A stretch of DNA of 64,000 nt from positions 253,001-317,000 of the forward strand of contig NC_091865.1 in the NCBI RefSeq assembly GCF_019399895.1, in the 5' to 3' direction. Source of the stretch: Cardiocondyla obscurior (Eukaryota > Arthropoda > Insecta > Hymenoptera > Formicidae). The notes beneath the pieces were generated by a model that was given only the letters and a program-made list of their open reading frames with translations, was not told where the DNA came from and made no database searches. Both the position numbers and the translations under genes were made by a program. Shown here piece after piece: positions 1-13,607 of this stretch; position 1 is the stretch's first letter, and the number at the start of each line of letters is the position of its first letter.

Positions 1-3000
1 TGTTTTCCATAAAAAAAAAAATAATAGCTCTTTTAATCGTCGTCCTGTTTTATACTAACAAAATTATCATCGCTATTTGATTCATGCTGTAAATTATTGA
101 AAATATTGCGCTAATAATGTTAAAAGATTATGGATTTTTTTAAGACATATCTATTTATAATCCGATTAATTGGTATAATTTTATCGGGAACTTTTCGCGC
201 ATTCGACGTTTGCGTTCATAATAAATTCGGACGATGGACAACGTATGTTCGATACGCGAAATTCGGGACGAATTTTGCGGGAGTTTCGAGAAATCGCGCG
301 AGATTAAACGACAAACTTTTAATTATTTCGCATTTCACAGCGGAATGTTTAATCAGCAGAAGTGGAACGTACTGCCGAGTCGCATGATGTATTGCGCTTT
401 TCATCACGATTCACAGCTTGGCGTAATGCGCTCAACTGAACGTAATTACAAATTGCAACACGTACCTCCATTTTAGAGGCAAGTGTTTTTTTTTTTTTTT
501 CCTTTTTTTCTTTTCACACCTGCCTCATACTAGAGACTAAATGCGCTGTCAGGTTACACGCCATTCACAATGCTGCAAAAACATTTTCGTCTTACTTTCT
601 GCTGCGCGTCATAAATAAAAATGTAATATACCCTTTATTATAATAAAAGAAAAAAAATATATAATGCCCTCATCGTTTCTTTAAATAAATTTTTCCATCG
701 GCATCGAAACCATTTTATTGAATTTATTGAATTTGAAATATTTCCAACTGTTCTGCGGATTATTCATTTTGTAAAAATATATGACCAAAATTTTTGAAAA
801 AATTTTATAAATTATAAATTAAATTAAAATGTTCCTCTATTAATAAATATTCAGTCATTATGAATGCACGACATTCTGAACGAAGTTCATTCGCTTCTCA
901 ATATGATGAAAACTTCCAAACAACTCGATGAGAGATACGAAAGCAAAATTGGGTTTAGTGAAGAGAAGCGCCGAATCGCTTATTCGTCGAACAGTTCAAT
1001 AAGAGCATGACGGAAAAATGGTATTGGCAGCCAGAAGTTTGAACGCATGAGTGTTCGGTCGACGAAACTTTTAAATACCCATTAAAACCTGTTATACTTC
1101 TTCCGTATAGTAAGCCATAAAATCAAGTGCGCTTACAATTTGCGGTCTTTTGACGTGAAACTGGCTTCGCTGTTAGTTTCAGTAAAAATTAAATTTAAAC
1201 CGCCACGCATAAAATAATCTTAGATAAAAATACATTAGATGATTCGATTGAACGCATTTTGCCCGAAAGATTTAATTTCAATTTTGTTTATTAAGTTACA
1301 AATTTAATTTCAAATAATAATTTTAATGAGCGTCTTTGAAGAGACAGAGAATTTTCTGGCGAGACGTAGCCCGAAGTCTCAGGGTGGCGTTTAAATGCAA
1401 AAGCGTTGTGCAATATATCAGAGGAAATATATCAGTAACGTCGCATTCTCCGCTATAATTGAGATTTCTTTATCATAGCATTCGCGAGCGAGAACGCTCG
1501 TTTCCAACACCCTTTGTTCGCGCAGTGGAAGAGTGCTGTTATCTCGCGACTGGTAAATTTTCCTGAGTTACAGCCTCGAATCCAGTCGGGCCGACCCGTT
1601 AATTAGCGACCGAAAGAAGAATAGCCGTGAGACTCGTAAATTAAGAACAATAGGAGGAAATACGTGGCAGATACAGCTGGGCAGCGAGGTGATAGCGAAT
1701 TTTCGCCGTCCCAGCGCGAACGCATCCCTCGAACAAAGATACAAATTTAAAAAGGGGATGCCGATGAATGCAATACTCGCTGTATAGAATAGACCTGGTG
1801 TATGTCGCTCGAGAGTGAGTAAAAGCATAGTCGGTGCAGGACGAGAATTTTTTTTTAGCAAAGCCTGCATAACAACAGCTAATAACAAAAGTATATAAAC
1901 TCATTTCCTAGCAGCATCAGATACGTCACAAAAGCTGTGCGTACAAGTATCTAATATTCAATTAATACAGGTATTAAAATTTTTTTCATTATTTCCAAGT
2001 ATTGATTAAGAAAAATGGAGAAGAGGGAAAAACAATTCCTACTTATAGGTTTCCGTTAACGCCGCTGAAGAACGATAGAAAAATTACGAATTTTCACAAA
2101 TTAAAACACGGTAAAGTTTTCTTTTGCTCCAAGCAGCTTGCTACTTAAGATTGTTGTCGTGCAGTAGAGCTTTGACACAGAGGGAACTTTTATATCGTAA
2201 AATTGTATAACGAGGAATAAATTTATCTATACCTAATTTATGTATATATAATAAATTATGTTTAAATTTGCGATGCCGCTAGTGAATTATTTTCGACGAA
2301 GCCTGCAGAATATTCCGCCGATTCAGATCGATTTTGGCTATATTGAGAAACGAGAAAATCGGATGATTTCTACATCGTGCAAGCGCGGATGTGTGCTCCG
2401 GAAGACAAATATTTATCTCCTTTGTACAGAACTCTCGTTCGCGACATACTATAGGATGGTAACCACCGTCGAATATTTTCGGATAACGTGGAATCGAGAA
2501 GAGCCGCCGTTACGCAAAAACCGTTCGCCATCGGCGATGTTAAATAAACCGACGGCTTGTGTCTTCCGAGACGACGGTGTTACGCGCATTCTTGCATCGG
2601 CATATTATAAAAGCTAATTACCATGCGCAGAGAACGCGGGATAGATTTACGCGTTCGTCTGCGGGGAGCGCGGAGTTAATTACACCTTAACCGCATTCAG
2701 CATCGTAATAATGTGTGGAAACACCCGGAGGATATTTGCTCGAGTTGCCAAACTGTGCGAACCGGCTAAGTATAATGAAACGCTCCACATTGCGAGATTA
2801 GGACGGAAATGGTAAAAGCCATTCGCCACCGACTCGAGATTGTTAAGAGTCCGAAGCTAATTATTAGCTCTGGGACAATGAGTATACATATGTGCGTAGT
2901 GCGGACGCGATATTCGTTCGCGGATATATACCATGAATGGCGAACACGTATAATAAACGCTGAAAACAAAAATTGCGAGAAAAAATATCAACAAATGAAT

Positions 3001-5820
3001 TAAAAATTACACATAGTATTGTTTTTATATAAAATCAGAATATTATTACGATAGAAATAGAACGATTTTAAATAACCGCTTAAAATAAAAAAATAAAAAA
3101 TCGCAAAACAAAATAGACATTAATCAATAACCAGAAAAAAAAAAATAAAAATCAAACGCCGGATATTCAAGAGGAAATATATCGGTTAGGATTTCAACAA
3201 GATCGGAAAGAACGAAAGGAAGCGAGGAGGAATTCTGCGAGAGAAATTCTTAATGCACCGTGCATTCCCCGTTTCCTGCGGAAGCCGTGATGGCGGCGGA
3301 GGCTTTTTTCACATATTTCGCGTATCTGTCGCGAGAGTATCGTCGCGCGCGAGCGACGAAGCGCGAATAGTGCGATCGCCGACGGCGGCGTGGTTACACT
3401 TCGAGCGTAAAGCGCAAAGCCTGCGCGAAATTAAATTTCCCATGGCGCGACCGACTGCTACCCGGCGCCGATGCAACTGCAACCGGCGACGGACGGCTGC
3501 ATTGCAGTCGGCGGTTTGGCAATCGAGCTGCGGTTGGATCGATGTACCCTCGTATATCCGTTATATGAGGCTACACCGCTCCCGTTCCCCTGAATCTTCT
3601 CTCTGGTCTCTCGCTTCTTCCGCAGCGCACAAATAATGCAACGACATTTGACCGAGTGCTCACACGCGACGCGCTAAAAGTGGCAAACACGCTGAGGGTG
3701 TCCGTGCCACGAGAGGGTTATACCCAACCCCCCTTCAATTTCGACCGCTCTTGATCGCTGACGATTACAGTGATCATCGCGGTGGAATAAATCTTTTAAA
3801 CTATGCCTATAAAATTTTTTTTAATTTTTATGTTTTTTTTTTTTTTGTAAAAAATAAGTATATTTAAAGCTTGTCAAAATTGATAAACGGAACGTGATCT
3901 TGTATATTCTCACAGCGAGTTTTACATTTCTTTCCGGCGGGAATAATGAAAAGGGATGTTTCTGAGTGCAGTCTTCATCGTATTCATAAAGTTTAATTCA
4001 AGTTGGATGATAAGCTTTGCGTATCATATGAGGTTCAATTTACATATTCTACGCATAAGTCTCAAGAAAATAGATGACGTTTTAACTAACGTACGTAAAG
4101 TTTACTAATGACTTCCTGGTTAGACAATACCCATAGAAATAACAAGTTACATATAACGTGCAAGTAGAAAATGTTACTAGTACCGGTGGCTCTTGAATTC
4201 GTTTTACGCAATTGAAAAGTAGTACGAATAAATCGTTTGTAAAGAATCTGTTCGAGCATCTCTAGCGGAAGGATCGTTACATCTGTTAGTTGTCTTCCCT
4301 CGAAAAGTTTCTTTGCTGATACTCGCGACGTCTCGATTGCAATTCTTTCAACGCAAAAGTAACCGAGTTTTCTTCAGAATTTTCTATTTAAACGTGTGCT
4401 ACCTAGAAATTTATATCGAAATAGAGACAAAAGCCTCGGATGAAAAAGACTCGAACGCGGATGACACATCGCTTTGATATCTCGCGTGAATTAAACGGCA
4501 CTCAGATCCACCGTTCGCATCGCTTTCATACGGTTATCATGAATTCGATAATTATCCGATCGCAACGAAAAAGTAGATTTCTGTAAAATACGACTTGAAT
4601 ATAGTTTATGTTAATTTGCAAGAAACTGAAGATTTAGAAGCAATTGCGGAGTTATATAAAATAAATTAATAGTTTATATTATAAACGGAATAGGTCGATC
4701 AGGCAGTAGTTAGTCGAGAAAATAGATCGCAACGCCCTTTAGTTTTAAACACGCGTAACAGATAGCCAAGCGCGGGTATCACGAGGTGAGCTCGCGAGAG
4801 GGTGGGTAAGAGGGTGCCGGTGATAACAGAAGGATAACAGAAATTTCCCCTAGAGTTTCCAGGCTATGCCCGACAGAGGGTAGTAAATGTATGATCAATA
4901 GGGTTGATTCGCAGGGTACATCGCACGATATTTTCCAGAGCGCCCTTCGAAGCGCGAATATTTCGAATTTTAAATCACTGCCGTGTTTTATCTCTATTCT
5001 CTTAAATATCTTTAATCTTAATAAAATTATCAAGCTAATTATTAAGCTGTTGTAAAAAAATAATTATTAATTTGACAGCCATTTAGATCGTTTGCAATCA
5101 CATCCGAATAAAATCATAAATATTTGATAAATACTAAAAATAATGTTGTAAATGAGATAAAAAAAGGAAAAAAAAATTATCTGCATATTTACACACAGAG
5201 CAGACGGAAAGAAACGTTACAGTAATGAAAGAGCAATTTTCGACGAGTAACATGCATATTCCCGGCGGATGGTCACACGTCTGCAGAAAAGCGGCTAGCT
5301 AATTCGATGAAACCGAAAGGGATCCACAGGGATTAATGGACTATCCCGAAAGTTTTACGATCATACCAAGACGGCCTTACAACGGCGATTAAATTACAAT
5401 AAGCTTCCGTTCCCTTTCCGATCTCTTAATTGAATTGCGATGGCGGTGCAGGTGAGAGTCAGTGAACCGAGCCGCATTAAAATAACTACCGCCTCGCGGC
5501 TGGTACGTAATTGCCGTCGATAATTACGTTCCACACGGTATATTACACGTCAGCTATGTCGCACTTCCACGCCATAGAATCCCCCGAGTTAATTCGATCT
5601 CTACGGTAACCGCGAGAATTTGACCGGAAATAAAATTTCACGAGAATCCTTTTGAAGAGAATGAACGTTGCCGATACAAGGAAATTGATTACAACATCGA
5701 CGAACCATGCGCGACCACGGATTGATGGATTTACTATCTACTTGCTCCTGGTATCTTGCCCGTAAAAAAGCTGATAATTACTTTATAAAGCCACGATTTT
5801 TTTTTTGTAACCAAGCAAAA
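1..5820. other. No recognisable gene; AT-rich DNA with one CpG-rich patch
   Basis: I see no supported gene or RNA here. Most of it is AT-rich with short homopolymers, including a 15-T run at 486-500. A GC- and CpG-rich patch spans roughly 3180-3720 and contains a 127-codon open frame at 3253-3636 on the plus strand. That frame has an Arg/Ser-rich composition typical of chance frames in GC-rich DNA and no motif I recognise. The patch could be a promoter or enhancer; nothing in the sequence decides this. Confidence 0.6.
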
Positions 5821-5974
5821 TAATGTACCTATGATTTGAACCGTTAAATTATTTTTATCACCGTTTGTTTGTTTTAAATGTGATTTATAAAGATATTTAA
5901 TATATATTTTATCACATTTATTTTGCAATAAAATAAAATGTGAGGAATAGTTATGAAATTAACATTAGATAATT
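5821..5974 (+). repeat. Dispersed 154-bp repeat, copy 1
   Basis: This segment matches 9233-9386 in the same orientation over its whole 154 bp, with only a handful of substitutions and no net length change. It starts TAATGTACCTATGATT and ends near TTAGATAATT. It is AT-rich and contains AAATGTGA and TCACATTT words that could pair in a short internal stem. I find no coding capacity, no clear terminal inverted repeats and no obvious target duplication. A short non-autonomous element or a fragment of a longer repeat is the likeliest identity. Confidence 0.85.
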
Positions 5975-8900
5975 AAACGTATTAACTGCAATAAATGGAG
6001 AGTTTAATTTAGAAAATTAGTTTAAGCCTGTCGTTCGAATGTATCGAATAAAATTACACGTCTAGACTAAATACCGTGAGATTTAGTTTCGTTTTTTTCC
6101 CACCCCATAGCGAACATTTTGAAATGCAGATCTTTTAATGCGTGAATGCCATACATATATTTTGTAGTATCAGCGGTATCAATTGCGTATAATGTCGGAA
6201 CAATTTTGTTTTATTATAGATAAACGCAGCCTCATTACTTGCACACGCCTTTTCTTGCACGCGCAAGTATTCTGGCTGCAGCCTCTTGCATTCTTTCAAA
6301 ATGTATTCCGTACGTGACTGGTATCAAATTGCTGGACACGAAAGTGCTTGAATCACAGCTCCACGGCACGAACTCGTGTGTACGACTGCTCGCTGTAAAG
6401 CCTCGGAATGAGAAAACTCTACAGTGCTAGTGCGACCGAAAGGCAAAGGAAATTAAAACCGATCACTATTGTGTATCTCTGGAAAATAACAGATACGTAG
6501 GCTGGCAATGTTAAAACAACGAAAAAAAAAAAAAAAAAATTTCCGCGCGATTGGTATAATCGCGATAAAATTAGAACACGCATGACAATAATAATTTAGT
6601 AAATTTTAAAACGAATTAATAACTGTGATACTGCCGTCCACGCAGAGAAAATTGAATAAAGAGTTACAAATTTAGTTTGCCAAAATGCAGTTGATTCAAA
6701 TCGAGTATAGAGCGCATGAGAATAACGTTTTTAACTGGATGAACTTATTCGAAAGCTTTGAAAATAATTATAAATTTAATCTGACGTAAATTATAAAATT
6801 GCATAATAAAATTGCTGTTCTCATCAAGCACCTAAAACATGGTTTCAATTAAAAAAGAAATTGGTTTTGAAATAATTCAATCGTTAATAATATAAAATTT
6901 TAATTTTATATTAGAATTATTTTGTTAAATTATGAAGTTAAATTTAAGGCACTTAAGATTTTAGTGACGGACTAATTGTAAGATTAAGACTAAGAAATAG
7001 TCTTTTTAACCTTTTTTAAAATAATTATTAATGCATATAGCATTTATTTATTATAAGATTTATAAGATTAAAATTTCTAAATCTATTTAAATATCTATCA
7101 ATTTTCAATTGAAAATTGTCTGTATTATTTCGGAACTATTACTTTAGCGTCAAATTCAAGATTCTGCATTAAATTTAACCGTATGTAATATGCACGTACT
7201 ACATATAGCACATGTAATGAATAGGATTGCAGTTACCCCTCCTCGGAAACGATGATAGCATCGATCGCGGCTTCGTGGCTAGGGCCACTTGCAAATGTAC
7301 GGAAAGATGGGCCAAATGGCCCGATTCAAAGTGCCAAACTTCGGACGTTGGTCCGGAGCTCTTTTGTAAATGGCAGCTATCACCGGTTGTTAAGGGTTGC
7401 CGTAGGTTTCGAATTAGGTTGGAGTTATTCCACTGGGAATGATATCTCTTTTGAATTGCTAACCTCTAAAGAATATCGCGCCATCGCTGCTACAATAAAA
7501 TAATTTTGCGTTCTATTTCGATACTTGGAAAAAAAAATTTACGCAAAATGTGAAGAATGAACGACGGTCAGATCGATATAATTAATAATTATTTAAGTAA
7601 TATGATATAAAACTTTTTATTAATAAATTAATAAATTTCTTTTGCCTGTTCGACTATCACGGATATTGAATTACTTAAATGAGCAAGCGTTAAATAAAAA
7701 GCGGTTTGATTACGTAGGGAGAAAATTTGTCGCGACATGAAAAAGCGAACTGACAATCTGTCTTTTTGCGTTTGAAGTAACTGTAGTACTCGAATAAGGA
7801 GCGAATACATAGAAGAGACGCCATTCTCTCGATTACTTCGTGCGTCAGCCTGACATTTAATTTCGCGCGAGAGCTATTGACATTTCGATCGCCGGTCTGC
7901 TAGATACCTGGTATTTGCGTTTCCCGCGCTCATCCAACTCGAAAGCAGCGAATGGTCTCGCGAACGATGAACGCGGACGAGTAATGCATTGCTTCCGAGT
8001 ATTTAATTACTGCAGTTCGTTGTTTCCGCGAGGTAGGATATACGCGATATGTCGATCGATGCGTGAATCGCTTTGTTAAAAATTTCGTTTAAATATTTCT
8101 TAATAATTTATATAATTCACTGACCAAGCGATGACCGAGAAATAGAAAAAGTGTGAGATATTAGAAAAAAAAAAGCAAAGCATATTTGGCGCAATAAATG
8201 GTTTCTAATTCGACGCCACGCAATTCAGAAACACGATGAAAATTTCGTTAGCCAGTATAATATAATGAAATGAAGAAAAGTTTAGAGAGAAGTATCGTAG
8301 TTTGAAGTTTAATATAAAGACATGAGAGAGTCTCTCGCTTTCGAGTTTCAAGAAAGCATCGTTCTATTGAGCGCTCAAGATGTCGCGCATAATCTTGGAA
8401 CGATAAGAATTTTACCCCATGCCCGTTTCACCGAAAAGATTTCAGTGTTGTAATGTATAAGATAAAAGCAATTCATACAAACGAAGTTTTGAAAAGATAG
8501 CAGTTTGTAATGTTCGCGACTGAAAGTCCTGTTCATTGTGCGATGTACTCTTACACGAAGTAGCAGGCGACTCGAAAGCAGTTAAAAAGTATTAAGGAAA
8601 AGATACAAAACATAAAAATAAATCATTAAAAATTTAAAAATTAATTATTCTGTTTTTTTTTTTTTTGTAACTAGTCAACAAATTATAACAAATAATTAAT
8701 TACGTTGAACAAAAACAGTTTTACGTTGAAAATGTATTTTGAATGACTGACTGAGTAAAATGATTTACAAAACGTCAAAAATTTATAACAATGTTACACG
8801 AGCACGTGTTCATTTCTGTACATAAATATATTTTTATTGCTATAATTATTGTTATCGTCATTTAATCGATGAATTTTTTTTATAACTACCACTTAAAAGT

Positions 8901-9232
8901 AAAAAATAAGAAATAAAACTTCAACGTGGAACCTTAGTTAATCGGGTCTCTGCCGTAATCGGCTTAATTGCCAAGGAGTTTGCAGGCAGGCTTTACGAAC
9001 GGTCTCAACCTAAACTAGAAGTACCTACTTTACGGAGAAAGTCGTTCGTGTATCGGTGTTTGGAAATGTCACAGCGGCGACGATGCACATAGGCAAAATG
9101 TAGTCAAAACCTCAACAGACAAAGTTATACTATGTATATTTTTTTCTGGCTAGCTATCTTTTTTTTTTCCATATTTAATTCACAGTTTCATACGTCAAAG
9201 TCTAAGATCAAAATGAGATCAAATAGATTTAA
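5975..9232. other. No recognisable gene; AT-rich with a GC-richer patch near 7.2-7.5 kb
   Basis: The stretch is mostly AT-rich, with an 18-A run at 6522-6539 and a 14-T run at 8653-8666. Between about 7225 and 7505 the base composition changes abruptly and two overlapping plus-strand open frames appear (71 and 83 codons). The second ends at a TAA that overlaps an AATAAA. I recognise neither product. The rest shows nothing I can name. Confidence 0.55.
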
Positions 9233-9386
9233 TAATGTACCTATGATTCAAACCGTTAAATTATTTTTATCAACGTTTGTTTGTTTTAAATGTGTTTTAT
9301 AAAGATATTTAATATATATTTTATCACATTTATTTTTTAGTAAAATAAAATGTGAGAAATAGTTATGAAATTTACATTAGATAATT
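9233..9386 (+). repeat. Dispersed 154-bp repeat, copy 2
   Basis: This is the second copy of the repeat at 5821-5974, in the same orientation about 3.4 kb downstream. The sequence diverges immediately on both sides of the matched block, so the two copies are independent insertions or an old segmental copy rather than a tandem duplication. The differences are mainly single substitutions. Confidence 0.85.
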
Positions 9387-12300
9387 TTCATTTACATCGT
9401 AGCATAACTTTTACTCTCAACACTTTTTATTCTTAATTAAATAAATTAACGTGTTCTTTCCATGTGTAACTTGTTTAATGTTTTCAGTGCTTTTAAGTGC
9501 CGGTGTATGAATTATAAAAAATTATTTAGAGAGAAAATATTATTATTTCAATTTCGAGTACAAATTAAATTTCTAGTTTAACGTAAACGCGAATGTAAAA
9601 CGAAGTTCGAAGTAATCCAAATAATTTATTTAAGAAATTTACTTTAATTTCGGATTATACCGATGCCAAACGCGAATTTTTATAGCAACCACGTGAAATT
9701 ATTTATAACGATTAAGCATGTACCATTGAAATATGTATCGCGATATCTTCTTACCTACGTATTGTTCGTACGCTCGATACTCGGCTACGTGTCGAGATTT
9801 ATTTTCTTTATCGCTTTTCATTTTAACTCTCAAATAAATTGTAGAGATAATACAATGAGATAATATCCAAGTGGAAATGTAGGGGAGAGGATACGGAAGT
9901 CTCGCGATGAATAACATCAAGGAGTTATTAAATTATCTGAAACTCAATTACATACTCCGCGGCGTACTGCATCTGTACGTGCACTGCTGTATCCGGGAAT
10001 TCAAACCCTGCCCTATTTTACAAGCGCTCCGTGCCGTCCAATTATATCACGGAAAAACTAAGGTGTTATTACCATCAAGAGAGTTACAAAGAGAGAGGAG
10101 GGTGGATAGAAGTGTGAACCGTAGGGTAGGCAGACATTACTAACGAGACGTCCGACGTATTTTCAGCTAACAAGTTCTCATCTCGAGTAACAGGTATCAA
10201 TTTATAAAGACCTTTAGCGTTTGACGATAGCAATTGAGCCATTTTTAAGAGACTTGGGATAATTTTTGAAGGGAAATCGGACACTCATTTGCGCACAGAA
10301 GCGCGACTAGCACATATAAGCCCGCGGTACCGCCGGAGGCCTCGTTACAGTTTCGACGAATGACAACTCGAGTACGTATCAAGATTGCACTCCTGACTTT
10401 TAACGATAATAATGAACCAAGATTTTCGATATCGGGCAAAAGTTGCGGGCCAACTTTTGCGCACAGTGGTAACGGTCGGAATGGCAAAGATACGTATACG
10501 AAAATTTAAAGCATCGATCACGACGCGAAATTCACCCAAGTTTCAAGTTCTCGACTTTACTCTTTTAAATCGAATATTATGTAATCCCTTCGGAAATGTT
10601 AGAATTACGCGCGGACGCGAATATCTAAAGAGAACAAATTTTACAAATGTGCTTTGCTGTATTTTCACAACTGTTTGCATAAATAATAAAAATAATTTGT
10701 CAGGCTCACGTGTCCCTTTTTTATTTTAGAAAATTGCATTTTAAATGAGTCTCTCTAAGAATATATTTTAAAAATAATATTTAATTAAAGTAATAAAATT
10801 TTATTATTCATAATTGCAATATATTTGGAGTATTAAAGTAGCTTTTTTTTTATTCCCTTTTAATAATCAGTTAATTGATTAGGTATCAAAGCTTTCGACT
10901 GATCTGTTGTAATCAACGTGGCCTAACAACCGTGTGGTAGAATGTGACAAACGAAATGAGAAAATTCGCATTGGAAAGTGAAACGATAGTCGCCTCTTTG
11001 ATCTTCCGCGATCACGAACGGCGGTTGGATTAGGTCGGTTCAATTTTTAGGTCGTCTCTACTCGGCTCTTTTGCTTTGAGCTTCGATTTCTCGTACTTTG
11101 TGTCATACAGCTCTTTCAAACCATCGATACTTTTCCTACTGATCCCTTACGACACACACACGCACACCTTTTCGTTGAGCGCTTTTCATTAGCGGGGAAA
11201 AGCATACCGCTACAGAAAAGGCTCCGCAATTACTCTAAGACCGTAAGTGCACTGCGCAATAATGTGTGCTTATTCCATAAGCATGCATACAAGAAAAAGA
11301 AGCCCTACTATTCGCGACGCTGCATAATATTTTCAACCTTTTACAACAATGTTCGCGACGGAGCTAAATACGATGTAATTTTAAATGCTTACAGACCACC
11401 GACCTTCTAAAAGAGAGGAAGAGAGAGAGAAAAAAATATTTTTTTAACGCAAAGAGAATTTTTTTTTAACGCAAAGTGCATTAATTTTAAAAAGGGAAGT
11501 ATATTAACACATTATTTATCATTTTGAATAATGTATTCCATTTATCGAAATCAAGAGAGTAAACGTAGTAAGGTTACTTTGCGTGTCGATAAGCAAATAT
11601 AAACAATTGGCTGATGATGATCATTTATGTATAATGCAAAATGTGTACTTAATGCATTGATAATTAATGTAACAATCCGAAACTATTTGCAATTGAAACT
11701 AAACGATGCACATGTATTTTATTAAATATATGTAAGATAAATTTTAATAGCATAATAATACCGTCATCTATTTCCTTGAGTGTTTTTACATCCAACGCTA
11801 AATGAAATTTGTCGTTTGTGTGAAAAATGTGCATGGCTACGCGATCAATGTACAGAGAGATAGAGTTAGTGAGCAAATGTTTTCTCTGTTAAAATTTGTT
11901 TTAAAGTACAGTTTATTTCAAAACTTTATTATATGTATACCCATGTAAAAATATAACATATTTTTAATAAAATCCAGCACTTATGTAGATGTTATCAATG
12001 TAAACTACAATATTTTATTTTGCGAAAATATACTTGCGCTCAAAAGTTTAAAAATAATACATATATGTATTGATAATATTCTTTGATGTTTCAACTAGGT
12101 TTCGACAGTATTTAATAAATCTCCTATTTAATTACGTTTTATATTCCAAACTGAGAAAAAGACTGCAAAGTTCATATAATTTTTATAATATAATTTTGCC
12201 TATAATTGTATTGTTTTAACAAATAATATTTACGCACGCTTAATGAAGCTTCTTTAATTTTATTCAACGTCGACAAAAAAGTTTTTTTTTTTTAGGCAGA

Positions 12301-13578
12301 GGTTCATATTGTACCAAGTCCACTTGCATTTTCAAAAAATTTCTGTAGAAAACTTGGTAAATGTTCAACGAAATTACGGAGTTTGATCCTTAAATTTTCT
12401 CGCCTTTGGGAAAACGTTTCTAAAGTTTTGGCTTTGCGGAATCTTTCAACGATCTACTGCATTGCATTCAAAGTGGTTCAATCGTTCACTTGGCTTTCAA
12501 CACTTCTAAAATAGCTGCTGGTTTATTCCATTACAAAAAAAAAAAAAACCCTTCCAAAAAATTTTTACACTTTGGATACTGTCGGCTTAGCGACGTCAAG
12601 TAAATAATATGAATAATAATATAAAATTCGATATTGTAATTTAATATTTGTTATATAAACGAAATAGCATTACAGCAATGACGTGCATTGTAAAATATTG
12701 AGAATAAGACAATAAAGTTGGTACACTGGCTGAAACAATGATCGTGTTTATTAAGTGAGAAGTTTGATGTATATCATCAAATGCATGAATAGCTATCGTT
12801 AATTGAGACAGATTAATCAGCGGGGATGCGATCGAGGTATTGCCACAATAATAAAAGAGACCAATATAAATCGTAGTGCAATTTGATTGATGAATCAATC
12901 TGATATTCATAGACTTTGAATTTCAACTCGGGCAAGCTGCGAAATGACAAATAAAATGGCCTATTGTGTTTTTTGCGGCAGAGGAAACGCGTCAACGGTG
13001 GAGCTGTAGTGACCAATTGTTAGCAGATACCTCGGAGTCTGGCTGAAACCATTTTTCACGACGGGACGGCTCATTCATTTACACTCTACTCGTAACAGCT
13101 TTTGTCTCGGAGTGGCGGCGCGATGCTCGGGCATAGCGTTTTTGCGACTGATCGATAGAAAAAGTCGAGCAACTTTAATAGCTGCCGACACCGGATATAA
13201 AGAATCGAGTTTCGGGGCGGCTGAATTTCTGCTTGCTCACGCAAAAAGAGCACTCCCGCCTGGAAGGAAATGACTCGAAACGTGACCTTAAGGTATCTTA
13301 ACGGCGTGAGAGATCGCACGAAACCCACCGCCGCGCGAGCGCGCTTTTAGCGCATCGATAATAATTCAAAGACTCCCGCACGTACTAACCACCAACTATC
13401 CGCTCCAGGGACTAATTGGTTTCCTAAAGAAGCCATATCGAACACGGTGACGACTGCTTGTCTGAGAGCTGCCATCATTAGAACAACTACATCCCCCGTG
13501 ACTTATGCCGTCCGTTTTAGAAGGGATGGGGTCGCCGGGAGAAATCGAAACGCTGGGCTTTCCCCTATCGCTCTCTGC

Positions 13579-13607
13579 GCGACACGACGCGACACGACAC
13601 GACACGG
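13579..13607. repeat. GACAC-type microsatellite
   Basis: Degenerate tandem copies of the pentamer CGACA (with CGACG variants) run through this short stretch inside a CpG-rich patch. Open frames on both strands cross it, but nothing suggests it is coding. Confidence 0.7.

Noticed and set aside
3253..3636. 127-codon plus-strand frame in a CpG-rich patch
   Set aside because: No family resemblance and a composition dictated by CpG-rich codons.
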